A DNA stretch of 64,000 nt from assembly GCA_016714605.1 (NCBI GenBank), contig JADKDL010000026.1, positions 15,219 to 79,218 of the forward strand. The letters are read 5' to 3'. This document shows, piece by piece, positions 25,501-34,286 of this stretch. Numbering within the stretch: the stretch's first letter is position 1; each line of letters begins with the position of its first letter. The notes beneath the pieces were generated by a model that saw only the letters and a program-made list of their open reading frames with translations, searched no databases and was not told the DNA's origin. The position numbers and the translations under genes are program-made. Source of the DNA: Bacteroidales bacterium. GTDB taxonomy: Bacteria > Bacteroidota > Bacteroidia > Bacteroidales > UBA1715.

Positions 25501-25517
25501 GTCTTTTTCATACGCAT
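4225..25517 (-). CDS. Giant SprB-like T9SS adhesin, about 7,096 aa, four single-base frameshifts
   Basis: Five collinear frames on the minus strand read as one gene once four indels are corrected: an extra G near 18483 (compare the sister copy at 19433), an extra T near 16904 (compare 15952), an extra A in 10896-10898 and a missing T in 9444-9447. The protein opens with a signal peptide (MKKTFYTQIVLFLLFF, cut after AFA). A unique N-terminal region (NRYWVGGAGAWTD) follows, then twelve PKD-like repeats of about 89 aa. The rest is about 59 SprB modules of about 80 aa (typical core GGTxPYxYxWSNG, ending in TVTDxxGC), interrupted by three P-domain-like segments. It ends in a type B sorting domain. 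SprB of Flavobacterium johnsoniae is of similar size and order, with sprF downstream. The protein should be exported by the T9SS as a surface filament for adhesion or gliding. Start codons at 25517 and 25511 are both possible. Antisense Leu-rich frames in the repeats are shadows. Confidence 0.88.
10650..11130 (-). other. P-domain-like segment 3 of the adhesin
   Basis: The segment contains TITVCFTGLHDFIEEIGFNL, SPLGDEITLLESP and, after the frameshift at 10896-10898, EEGWKVEVQDCGDFGGG. This is the beta-sandwich pattern of the proprotein convertase P-domain. It is the most divergent of three copies in the adhesin and separates the older SprB modules from the super-repeat blocks. Confidence 0.65.
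11641..13542 (-). repeat. Two diverged 951-bp super-repeats (four SprB modules each)
   Basis: The markers TAAAGGCT at 11641 and 12592 and CAAAGGCT at 13543 are exactly 951 bases apart, or 317 codons. Each unit encodes four different SprB modules in a fixed order, including copies with PQGLNVSC and NCSVVDSI segments. The period equals that of the younger block at 14991-19747, so both derive from the same four-module unit. Confidence 0.85.
14020..14510 (-). other. P-domain-like segment 2 of the adhesin
   Basis: The segment reads MSVCFSAEHTSVQELGFYL, SPSGVSLTLKASPSELGNP and GGWALEIRDYIPGNTGRI. It closely resembles the segment at 20236-20720, indicating duplication of a block comprising a P-domain plus flanking SprB modules. 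Confidence 0.7.
14991..19747 (-). repeat. Five near-identical tandem 951-bp super-repeats
   Basis: Unit boundaries fall at 14991, 15942, 16893, 17845 and 18797, ending before 19748. Spacings are 951, 951, 952, 952 and 951; the two 952-bp units carry the one-base insertions near 16904 and 18483. Each unit encodes 317 aa made of four SprB modules, recognisable by CFSSADGS, CNSGSDGS, LNVSCNGLCDAQ and VLCKGE. The copies differ at scattered, mostly silent positions. The near-identity implies recent duplication or homogenisation, and also that short reads could miscount the copies. Confidence 0.95.
20236..20720 (-). other. P-domain-like segment 1 of the adhesin
   Basis: This 160-aa segment reads ISVCFTADHTSVQELGFYL, SPEGVTLTLEASPSEFGNP and GGWTLQIRDYVPGNTGVL. 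These match the P-domain pattern (a paired-strand core followed by a WTLxIxD strand and a G-x-L motif). It joins the PKD-like N-terminal half to the SprB modules. Confidence 0.7.
20720..23930 (-). repeat. Twelve PKD-like repeats of about 89 aa in the adhesin N-terminal half
   Basis: Each repeat begins with a motif such as DAGAGGTICEN, followed by an LxWTSSGDGSF-like strand, a YTPGAAD-like turn and an LTLTAxGxxxC strand. I count twelve starts (for example DAGAGG, NAGVDA, NVGGNA, DAGLAG, SAGANA and EAGSVS). They are diverged at the DNA level, unlike the 951-bp units, so this part is older or under less homogenisation. Confidence 0.8.
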
Positions 25518-25540
25518 CTATTTTAGAATTTAAAGGATAA

Positions 25541-25934
25541 ATCAAATTGTCTTGCAAACATATACATATATATAAGGATGTATATAAATTGTTCCGAAAT
25601 GTATAAATTAATATTTAAATTATTACAATTCACAACAATAAATCTCATACTTCTAATAAAGTAAGCTACTAAAATTGCATGAACGTTCTTACGAAACATT
25701 CATCAAATAGGTTTCTTACAAGATTATAGCATTGCTACAAATCTTTTTTCAAAAACCGAAACAAAAAAATATTTAAAATCTCATTAACTTTCTTCGTCTT
25801 TACTCGCTCTACCATTGAAAAAAACAAATATTGTAACCCAATAAAAATTTCTTAGATGAATATTGCTATAAAGGACATCTTGCAATTTGCAAATTTAGTA
25901 AGCTTATTGATGTTTCAAAGAAATTTTAAAGAAA
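25541..25934. other. Divergent intergenic region between adhesin and SNF2 gene
   Basis: No gene is seen. The region is very A/T-rich, holds the adhesin promoter candidate at 25555-25562 and an imperfect inverted repeat (ATATACAT ... ATGTATAT, about 25560-25585), and otherwise shows only low-complexity sequence. Confidence 0.5.
25555..25562 (-). promoter_or_regulatory. Candidate -7 box of the adhesin-sprF operon
   Basis: On the minus strand TATGTTTG matches TAnnTTTG. It lies 38 bases upstream of the adhesin start, giving a short leader. No convincing -33 element is visible. Confidence 0.5.
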
Positions 25935-25979
25935 ATGCAGATTTTTTTTTCAAAAAATGCATTTTTAAGCAAACCATCC

Positions 25980-25987
25980 TATTTTTG
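25980..25987 (+). promoter_or_regulatory. Candidate -7 box of the SNF2 helicase gene
   Basis: TATTTTTG matches TAnnTTTG and lies 25 bases upstream of the ATG at 26013. Its position downstream of the ATG at 25935 argues that the longer reading frame is not the real start. Confidence 0.5.
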
Positions 25988-26012
25988 CAATAATTATATT
26001 CAAAAAACAGCT

Positions 26013-28124
26013 ATGAAAATTTTAAGAATCCACTTTTCTGAAAGCGGAAATTTCTTTTTGATTACCCCAAAAGTGTATTTCAATAATGAAGAATATAAAA
26101 TTGACAGGACTGTTATAAACAAATTGGATAAAAAAAAGGAAGAATCAAAAAATGATGAAAGCGACTTATTATTTTGGAAAAATATTGCAGCAATGCACCC
26201 AAGCTTTTCGGCAGAGAGTAATCAAAATTATTTTTATCTAAAAGCCGATGAAGTGATGAAAAAAATGTGGCTCGTGAAATTTTGCCAATATTGCAAAACA
26301 AACGGAATAGAGCTACATGGTTTTGAATCGCTCAAAAAAATGAAATACTACCCCGACAATGCCGAAATAAATTACAGATATACCTCAGACCTGAATTGGT
26401 TTAGTACCGAAATAGAGATAAAATTCGGTAACGAAACGGTACAACTTAAAGACATTCAGAAAGCTATAACGAAATATAATGGAGTAGTAAAATTATCAGA
26501 TCAATCGTTGGGAGTATTGCCCGAAGCATGGGTGCAAAAATGGAAATCGGCTCTTGAAATTGGAAAAATACAAGATAACAAACTCAAACTGGCAAAAAAT
26601 CAGTTCAGCATTCTCCATAGCCTTTATAAGGAAATAAAGGACAAAACAATACTCGACGACCTGCAAGATAAGCTCCAACTTCTAGAAGATTGTGATTCTA
26701 TAGAACAGGTTGTGCCCGACAATAAATTGAACGCCAGCTTACGAGATTATCAACAAGCCGGACTCAATTGGTTGGTATTTATAAGCAAATTTGGTTTTGG
26801 CGGTTGTCTTGCCGACGATATGGGACTGGGGAAAACCGTGCAAATACTGGCTTTACTTAGTCATTTGAAAACAAAAACCAGTACAGAAAAAACTCATTTG
26901 GTAATTTGTCCTACCACCTTGCTTTTCAATTGGCAAAAAGAAATTGAGAAATTTACACCTCATCTAAGTTACATAATACACTGGGGAACAAATAGAAACA
27001 TAGATGCTGCCGAATGGAAAACCAAAGATATTGTATTAACATCTTATGGAACCATAACCAATGATATAGCCCAACTGAGTGAAATTAATTTTGGGGCGGT
27101 GATAATTGACGAATCGCAAGCAATAAAAAACGTAGAGTCGCTCAGATACAAAGCCGTATGTCTGCTTAAAGCCGAATACAGATATGCAATGACCGGAACT
27201 CCGATAGAAAATAACACTTTGGAACTTTTTGCACAAATGAATTTTCTAAATCCGGGATTGCTGGGTAGCGAAAACTACTTCAAAAACCATTTTGCAATAC
27301 CAATTGAAAAAGGGCTGGAGAAAAATAAAGCTACCGAGCTAAAGAAAATAATTAAGCCATTTATCATAAGAAGAACCAAAGAAGTAGTAGCCAAGGAATT
27401 GCCTGAGAAAACTGAAATGGTTCTCTATTGCGAAATGGGAGCAGAACAAAGAAAAATATACGATAGTTTTATTTACGCTTTCCGTAGCAAAATTCTGCAA
27501 ACAATAGACTCGCAAGGCATGAACAATGCCCGATTCAGTATACTTGAAGCTCTATTGAAAGCCCGACAGATATGCGACTCCCCTTCCCTACTCGCTCTTG
27601 ATGAGTTTAAATGTAACGAGTCAATAAAAGCCGATGAATTGCTCAGGAATATAAAAGAGAAAACACACAATCATAAAGTGTTGGTATTCTCGCAATTTAT
27701 TGGAATGCTCGATATTATAAAGAAAAGACTTGAAAAGGAAAAAATCTCATACAGTTACCTCGACGGACAAACACGAGACAGACAAAAAGCTGTAGAGCAA
27801 TTTACCAACGATGATAAAATAAGAGTATTTCTGATAAGCCTAAAAGCCGGAGGCGTTGGACTAAATCTTTGCGTGGCAGACTATGTCTATTTGGTTGACC
27901 CATGGTGGAATCCGGCAGTTGAAGCTCAGGCAATAGACCGGACGCATAGAATAGGTCAGGATAAAAAAGTGTTTGCCTACCGAATGATTTGCAAAGATAC
28001 TATTGAAGAAAAAATACTACAATTGCAAGAAAAGAAAAAGCACCTTTCGGAAGATATTCTCTCTACCGAGCAGTCGTTCATAAAGACAATAACCAAAGAA
28101 GATATAGAGGAATTGTTTAGTTAA
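26013..28124 (+). CDS. SNF2-family DEAD/DEAH-box helicase
   Basis: This 703-aa protein is a Swi2/Snf2 ATPase, a double-stranded DNA translocase that remodels protein-DNA complexes. Visible motifs in order are LADDMGLGKTVQ (motif I, about residues 267-278), DESQAIKN (II), MTGTPIEN (III), LVFSQF and SLKAGGVGLNL (V), and DRTHRIGQ (VI). The N-terminal 230 residues are a poorly conserved accessory region, shorter than in many bacterial SNF2 proteins of 900-1,100 aa. The ATG at 26013 follows a good -7 box. It converges with the DUF486 gene, with 9 bases between the stops. The cellular target is unknown. Some SNF2 ATPases are defence components, but no partner gene is adjacent. Confidence 0.92.
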   Translation: MKILRIHFSESGNFFLITPKVYFNNEEYKIDRTVINKLDKKKEESKNDESDLLFWKNIAAMHPSFSAESNQNYFYLKADEVMKKMWLVKFCQYCKTNGIELHGFESLKKMKYYPDNAEINYRYTSDLNWFSTEIEIKFGNETVQLKDIQKAITKYNGVVKLSDQSLGVLPEAWVQKWKSALEIGKIQDNKLKLAKNQFSILHSLYKEIKDKTILDDLQDKLQLLEDCDSIEQVVPDNKLNASLRDYQQAGLNWLVFISKFGFGGCLADDMGLGKTVQILALLSHLKTKTSTEKTHLVICPTTLLFNWQKEIEKFTPHLSYIIHWGTNRNIDAAEWKTKDIVLTSYGTITNDIAQLSEINFGAVIIDESQAIKNVESLRYKAVCLLKAEYRYAMTGTPIENNTLELFAQMNFLNPGLLGSENYFKNHFAIPIEKGLEKNKATELKKIIKPFIIRRTKEVVAKELPEKTEMVLYCEMGAEQRKIYDSFIYAFRSKILQTIDSQGMNNARFSILEALLKARQICDSPSLLALDEFKCNESIKADELLRNIKEKTHNHKVLVFSQFIGMLDIIKKRLEKEKISYSYLDGQTRDRQKAVEQFTNDDKIRVFLISLKAGGVGLNLCVADYVYLVDPWWNPAVEAQAIDRTHRIGQDKKVFAYRMICKDTIEEKILQLQEKKKHLSEDILSTEQSFIKTITKEDIEELFS

Positions 28125-28133
28125 TAAAAGATG

Positions 28134-28505
28134 TTACTTTTTAAAAATGAAATAAACCGCAAGAACCAGAAATCCAAAACCAATAATATGATTTAGTTTT
28201 AAGGTTTCATTCTTGAAAGCGATAAGAGAAAAAGCCATAAATACCACCAATGTTATTACCTCCTGCAACACTTTTAGTTCTACGAGCGAAAACGGACCAC
28301 CATTTCCTTTAAAACCCAATTTGTTGGCAGGCACTTGAAAGCAATATTCAAACAGGGCAATTCCCCAGCTTATAAGAATCACGGCAAACAAACCAAGACG
28401 CGAGAACCAAGGCATTTCAGCAAATTTCAAATGCCCATACCAAGCCAAAGTCATAAATACATTTGAGACAACCAACAATCCGATTACAATGAGCTGCTTA
28501 GCCAT
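28134..28505 (-). CDS. DUF486/DMT-type small membrane protein
   Basis: This 123-aa protein has four predicted membrane helices. The family-typical segments SNVFMTLAWYGHLKF, WGIALFEYCFQVPANKLG and FSLVELKVLQEVITL identify it as DUF486, a small relative of drug/metabolite transporters. Its length fits the family. Substrate is unknown. It stands alone, convergent with the helicase gene. Confidence 0.9.
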   Translation of the reverse strand: MAKQLIVIGLLVVSNVFMTLAWYGHLKFAEMPWFSRLGLFAVILISWGIALFEYCFQVPANKLGFKGNGGPFSLVELKVLQEVITLVVFMAFSLIAFKNETLKLNHIIGFGFLVLAVYFIFKK

Positions 28506-28612
28506 AATTTAACTTTTTTTCTATGTATTTTCGCAGGCAAAATTAAAGTTTTTTATTGAAGATGATGTTAGGAAGGAGAAATGAATTTGGTATAGATATT
28601 TAATTACTGACC

Positions 28613-28647
28613 TATTGAGGGCGTGACTCAAAGTCACACTCTCAATA
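28613..28647. promoter_or_regulatory. Long inverted repeat upstream of the NACHT-nuclease gene
   Basis: The arms TATTGAGGGCGTGACT and AGTCACACTCTCAATA pair over 16 bases with a CAA loop and two G-U positions. The element lies 84 bases upstream of the NACHT gene start, in a 225-base gap. It lacks a T-run. It could be an operator, a small structured RNA or an insertion scar. Confidence 0.6.
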
Positions 28648-28698
28648 TGGCATTTGGAAAAAAATATATCAAAACAAACATCTGCACAATTAATCAAT

Positions 28699-28706
28699 TA
28701 TTTTTG
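28699..28706 (+). promoter_or_regulatory. Candidate -7 box of the NACHT-nuclease gene
   Basis: TATTTTTG fits TAnnTTTG and lies 24 bases before the ATG at 28731, so the leader would be short. Confidence 0.45.
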
Positions 28707-28730
28707 TAGCTCTATTTTATACATTACTAT

Positions 28731-31700
28731 ATGACAACAATTCCCTTCATAGAACCAAACTTAAGATATTTTTCTTCAATAGATAAAATTGATGAACATA
28801 CAAATTTTTACGATGAGCTAAATTGGAATTTCAACGATTTTCTTTCAAATAAATTTAAATATCTATATGTAGTTGGAGAGCCAGGGAACGGGAAATCTAG
28901 ACTAATGCAAGAAATAGCAATTAAGAGAAATAAAACTTTATATATAGATATAAAACGATTGCAAGGAATGTCTATACCTGACTATTTCAACAATAAAAGA
29001 AAATATATCTTTAAAGAAGAAGTGCAATCTGAGTCTATTTCAAAGAATGGATTTTACTTCAAGGATGGGTTTTCTCTCGAAAATTCAGAAGATGTTTTAA
29101 TTTGCTTAGATGCAATTGATGAAATTTCGTCGGAACATTTATCTGTGTTTAGGGAACATTTACAACAATTACAAATAGATTATAATAAATGTTCTATTAT
29201 CCTATCAGGGAGAACACATAATATAAAAAATCTTCAAGATATTCTACCCGATAAATGGGAGGTTGTATTAGTTGAAAAATTTCAGCTTTTTCAAGTTAGA
29301 GATATTCTCAAACAACAAATAGATGGAATAGCAGATTCACGCATAAATGAATTATTAACTTCTACTTCAAAAGACAGTTTTAATCCATTTGTTTTTCATG
29401 AGAATATTTTGCAGACACCTCGGTATCTGATGTTGACTTTAGATTTATTGAAAGCTAAAGAAAATAAACATATAGAAAAACTCTCGCAATACGAATTATT
29501 TGAATTGTTTATAAAGCAAAAACTTAGGAAAGATAATGAAAAACTTAAAGAGAAAATTGACACTTCATTTCTTTTTAAATTTCTTGGTTTGTTAGCATTG
29601 ATAATGGATATAAAACAAACAAATGAAATTACCAAAAATGATTTTACTATAATTCTTGATGATGTACAATCTGATTTGAAACAATTTATATTTAACAAAA
29701 TAACTCCCGACGACTTTTTCGATTTACTATTCTAAAGGACACAGATGAATTTATTGCATTTGAAAACCGTGAATTCCAAGAATTTCTTGCAGCAAAGGAA
29801 ATGCTATCATGGGATTCTAATGAACAGGTTGTATATGATTTATGCTATATTTCTGAGTTGAAAATTCTAAACCATCGTTGGTACAATACTCTTTCTTTTG
29901 TATTTGAGAAACATCCTGAAATGTTTTTGAATATTTTAGAAAAACATATAAAAGATAAAACTGCATCAAGAGATTTTTTTGAATTTATTTTATCCAATTT
30001 TACACAAAAGAATATTTCCAAACTAAAGGTTGAAGTTAAATCAAAACTTTTAAATTTAATATTCAATTATCATGGAGGGGATTTTTATTTACCTAACAGG
30101 TATGGTTTTAGGTTGGCATACATATATACAGGGAATGGAGATGATTTATTGAAATTTTTAAGACAAGCCCATGAGAATAAAAATTCAATATTAATAATTA
30201 ACATATTGAAACTATTCCCTTTTATTTATAAAGAAGGAAAAATTGAAACAAATAACGAAGAATGGAAAAAATTAATACTAGATATTTGTATTACAAATAA
30301 ATCGGATAAAGATATAATTCATTTCTCTTTACCTACTTTAGCTCATTTCAAGGAAGAAAAATTGATTGAAGATTTTAATTCTTATTTAGATGAAATTGAA
30401 GATAAAAAACATCAATTCATAGATTCTTTTTTTGATGCCTTAATAATTTTAGATAATAAAGATCTTTTAGTAAAATATTTAATCAAGTTCTATTCTGAAA
30501 CAGATAATTCTTTTAGCAGCATAATAAGAGCAATAAAATATGTTTTTTTAGATGAAAAATCTTTTTCATTATTTATACAAAAACTATCTGAAAATATTGA
30601 TTGTTTTATTCCTTTCCTTGATTCTATCCAGTATAAGTTGATTCGGGTTGAAGACGCTTTATTATTAGTAAATGAATATAAAAAACAAACTATTCAATCA
30701 ATTGAAAAAATACTTGATTTTATTTTTGTAGAAAACAAATTCCGATATGAACATTATAAAGCTGATTTTATAAAAAAAATATCATTATATCTAACTAAGC
30801 AGAAAGAAGATTTTCCAGTCATTTTTCTCAGGAGATTATACAAATCTTCAAATAAAAGGATGCTTCAGAATAGATTAAATTCATTCTTCTCAAGCTTATT
30901 AAATCTTTCCAATATTGATAAATTTGTTAAGGAAGCTAGAAAAAGTCCTGAGGATTATTTTCTAAATGTTATCTTTACTAACTGTTTTAAAGTTAATCCT
31001 AGCATTTATGCTTTACGATCAAATTATATTACTGAGTATATTGCACAACCTGTCGAACCTGAAATTATTGAACCCCAAATTGAGATTTTTAAAAAGGAAT
31101 TAAATACAAAAGTATTTGAGTATCCATTAAATGTTTTTGAATATTTTATTGAAAATTCAGTTAATATTTTGAATAAAATTTCGGAAGCTGATTTAAATGA
31201 ATTTAAATGTATTCTTAGAGATAATTTAAAGAAAGGTAATCATATTAACAATATTGTGCAGATTCCTAAAATTGATAAATTAATTAACATTAATGATTAC
31301 AGACAAGTGCTTCTTCATTATTTACCCCAAAGTTATAATTCAGACTTAATTTATAATATTTTAAAACCACTTAAAAATGACGAAATAAAATATCTATATA
31401 ATTTATTTACTAGAAATGAAGATGATGAATTTGCTATGAATATAAGTAGCTTTTTAGATTTCATTAAAAGATACAATATATATTTAGCTTTACCCTATTT
31501 AAAATCTATACTTCTTGAATCAAAAAAGCTAGATGAATATGACCAAATAGAAATTGTAAAGACTATAGCCTTTTTAAAAGAAGACAAGCCGTATTTTATT
31601 GATTTACTATCAAAGATAAGCAAAACTGACCAATCAAATTTCTGGTTTACAGTAAATGCAATTCTTATATACTTAAAAAATGAAGTTGCAGTAATGTCTC

Positions 31701-32692
31701 TTTGTGAAGAGGTTAAAAATAGAAAAATAGAAATCAAAGAAAAAGAACCAAGCTTTAGCCCTCATGCAATGGCTCGTCCTATTTCAACAGAAGAAGCTGA
31801 AATGAATGATTTCCATTTTGTTGCACCATTAATTCAATTAGATGATTCTCGATTCTTACCATATTTTGTGGATTTACTCAAGTTTTCATTAGTAATAGTT
31901 AATGAAGATTCTGAAAAATATAGTGTCTACGCAAATTATATCGATAATTTTGTTTTCATATATTTTGAAAGATTGAAAATTGAGAAGTCTTATCAAATAA
32001 TTTCAAATATAGAAACCGAAATAGCAAAATTTCAAACTAATGCCATTCAAAGATACAGATTGGGGATAGATAAATTAAAAGCAATTTTCATTGATTATAT
32101 AGAGTCTGAAAAACCAATCACTGAATATATCAAAAAATATAACGACCAAAAAGCTAAAAGATATTTGACAATATCCTCTGATGCAACACTTAATCTTCTT
32201 TTAGAAAAGGCAATAAATGTTGATTTGCGAAGATGGATTGAAATTGAGGGAGCATATAAAATGATTCAACATTATCAGGTTGCTTCTGGAATACAAACAA
32301 CAGAAGATTTAATGCAGAAAACAATTTCATCTCAACTTGAAAATATTCTTTTAAAATCCGGAATCAGAAATTTTGATATTCTCCGAGAAGTTGAGCAACT
32401 TGATGGCAAACGACCAGATTTTTTAGTAAAATATGGTTTTATTGGTCCTATAATGATTGAAATAAAGCGTTCAGGTAATCCACAGTTTAGTGATGATGAG
32501 ACTAAAATTTGTGAATATAAAGATAAACTAGTGGGATATATGCTGAAAGCAAAATCTCAATTTGGATATTATGTGATATTTAACGATTCTAATGATTTAA
32601 ATTTTGAAGAAAAACTCAAAAAACACAAAACAGCTTATGAAGATGTTCAAATTAAAGTTATTGGAATAGATTGTATGAATATTTGCAACTAA
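28731..32692 (+). CDS. NACHT-type STAND NTPase with C-terminal PD-(D/E)XK-like nuclease, frameshifted
   Basis: Two frames join into one protein of about 1,320 aa if one T is added to the T5 run at 29715-29719; the join restores ILKDTDEFIAFENREFQEFL. The N-terminal 330 residues form an NTPase: Walker A GEPGNGKS at about residue 48, Walker B VLICLDAIDE and a sensor-like ILSGRTH. The rejoined FENREFQEFLAA is the helical motif that follows the NTPase in NACHT/NLR proteins. Residues 360-1150 are helix-rich, ARM/HEAT-like and leucine/lysine-rich. The last 130 residues contain RPDFLVKY, then IMIEIKRS (D about 1230, E about 1244, K about 1246) and a GYYVIF strand, the pattern of a PD-(D/E)XK nuclease. 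Bacterial NACHT/Avs proteins sense phage proteins and trigger DNA cleavage, but Avs nucleases are normally N-terminal. An anti-phage role is inferred. No partner gene is adjacent. Confidence 0.75.
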
Positions 32693-32698
32693 CCCCAC

Positions 32699-32725
32699 AA
32701 AAAAAGCCCACCTTTCGGTGAGCTT
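32699..32725 (-). terminator. Intrinsic terminator reading leftward
   Basis: On the minus strand AAGCTCACC, loop GAAA, GGTGGGCTT is followed by a run of seven T. On the plus strand no T-run follows, so it serves a leftward transcript, namely the small gene at 32735-32921. Confidence 0.7.
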
Positions 32726-32734
32726 CTCTGAAAA

Positions 32735-32921
32735 TTACTTATCTACAATTTTCCTAGCTCTCTCATAGCTACTGTAGAAATCGTGTTTCGAGTCGCGGAA
32801 CATGAGCATTGCTTTGTACATTTTCAAAATTAGCAACACTTCGTTTATCATTTCTTTATCCTCGAAGTTTAATGATTGACACTCGTCTATGATTTCTTTA
32901 TCCTTTAAGTTCAAAGACCAT
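32735..32921 (-). CDS. Small unrecognised protein (about 60 aa), probable one-base insertion
   Basis: An ATG at 32921 reads MVFELKG and then stops. Removing one G in the GG of CTTAAAGGAT joins it to a frame reading DKEIIDECQSLNFEDKEMIN and on to RARKIVDK with TAA at 32735-32737. The product is charged and helical with an internal near-repeat (DKEIIDE, DKEMINE). I do not recognise the family. A proper leftward terminator lies just downstream, which supports a real or recently real gene. Without the correction only a 59-aa TTG-started frame (from 32914) remains. Confidence 0.4.
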
Positions 32922-33216
32922 TACTGTTTTTCTATACTCAGGCCTACAGCCAGAGTTATTAATTACGCTCCCTTCGGAGCTAAAATACTCACGAGCACCA
33001 ACGGTGCGCAATATACTAGTGTAGGTCGAAGGCCTACACTAATTCCTAATTTCTAATTACTAGCAGCCAACGCTATAAAATGCTATTAGTTTTTCACGTC
33101 TTCTTATCCACATTTTCCCTAACTTAAAAGTCTATAAAAAATATATTATCAATTTAATTAAAGCAATCATTTTTTTTTCTAAATTTCACAATTCTAATAT
33201 TTTATAAAACAGTACC
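32922..33216. other. Hairpin-rich intergenic patch, no gene seen
   Basis: Three compact hairpins lie in a row: GCTCC-CTTC-GGAGC (about 32969-32982), GCACC-AAC-GGTGC (about 32996-33008) and AGTGTAGG-TCGAAGG-CCTACACT (about 33018-33040). The remainder is A/T-rich with no open frame of note. It may be decayed mobile or repeat sequence. Confidence 0.5.
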
Positions 33217-34134
33217 GTGAAACATTTATTGCTATTATTCTTAGTTCCTTTTGCTTTATTCGGGCAAAAACAAGCTTCTTTTACGGTACTCGTTTCTGAA
33301 GCAAAGTTGTATTTAGAAGAGTATTATAAACTTGCACCGTTTGAGAGTGACTATTATGCAATTTCTAATTTTCGACTAACTAAGCAAGATTTAATAGAAT
33401 TACGCGCCAAAACCATTGAAGCGGAGGCGGCTTCCAAAAGTCCTGATTCTGTAGAATATTATGTTATGTTTGAATTTTTACAAGAGAAAATTACATACAG
33501 AATGGATCAAATTGTGAAACACTCTGATTTCATGAAACATGATATTGAAAAATTATTTACGGGAAGTGCGCTGGATATCAAAATATCTGATGACAAAAAA
33601 CTATTCAACCTCTCTTTTGATGAAAATACTGGCGGCACTTATAAATCTAAAATATCATTCGTTTACTTTACCGATTTTGTAAATACAGATTCTGCAACGT
33701 TCGATGAATTTCAAATGTTTTTCCCCTCCGACGGATTTGAAAAAGCCTACACATTAACTACCGATGAAGGTGTCAAATATGTTTTGACAGGAATGGTACA
33801 AAGCTGTTCGCTCTGTTTTGATTCGTTTGTATACCTTATAAAATTTTCAAATAACAAATTCGAACAGGAATTTACCTACAACTTAAGCAATAGAGACTGG
33901 GAAGATGGTGTTTCGTATAATCATGAGACTAAAACCATTTATGTAGATTATCACCTCGACGATTTAACTACATTTTGCCAATGCACTTCCGAAAATGAAG
34001 AAATTGCAACAACCGAAGAACAAGCCGCCGAAGTAGAAGGCTCATTATGCTCTTGCAAATATGTGTTTAATGGAAGAAATTTCGATTTTGTAAAAACTGC
34101 TACTCAAAAACAAGAGGTTAAGGATAAAGAATAG
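33217..34134 (+). CDS. Exported protein of unknown function
   Basis: A GTG start at 33217 gives 305 aa with a signal peptide (MKHLLLLFLVPFALFG, cut near Q17). The mature protein is mixed alpha/beta, rich in Phe, Tyr, Asp and Glu, with no catalytic motif I recognise. Two cysteine pairs near the C-terminus (CQC and CSC, separated by a Glu-rich linker) plus CSLC in the middle suggest metal binding or disulphides. It is probably periplasmic or surface-exposed. It stands alone before rpsP. Confidence 0.65.
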   Translation: MKHLLLLFLVPFALFGQKQASFTVLVSEAKLYLEEYYKLAPFESDYYAISNFRLTKQDLIELRAKTIEAEAASKSPDSVEYYVMFEFLQEKITYRMDQIVKHSDFMKHDIEKLFTGSALDIKISDDKKLFNLSFDENTGGTYKSKISFVYFTDFVNTDSATFDEFQMFFPSDGFEKAYTLTTDEGVKYVLTGMVQSCSLCFDSFVYLIKFSNNKFEQEFTYNLSNRDWEDGVSYNHETKTIYVDYHLDDLTTFCQCTSENEEIATTEEQAAEVEGSLCSCKYVFNGRNFDFVKTATQKQEVKDKE

Positions 34135-34245
34135 AACAAAATTTCAACTTAATAAAATTTTGCAGATACAATTATTTAGTATACAAAAAGATTGATTTTT
34201 GTATAAAATTATTTTGCCTAATAGATTATTAAATAGAATTTTTTG

Positions 34246-34253
34246 TATATTTG
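34246..34253 (+). promoter_or_regulatory. Candidate -7 box of rpsP
   Basis: TATATTTG matches TAnnTTTG and lies 33 bases upstream of the rpsP ATG at 34287. Confidence 0.55.
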
Positions 34254-34286
34254 CACCTCAAAATTTTAAACAAAATATAAAATAAA

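Noticed and set aside
25935..26012. ATG at 25935 as start of the SNF2 gene
   Set aside because: The good -7 box lies at 25980-25987, inside that extension, and the extension is low-complexity.
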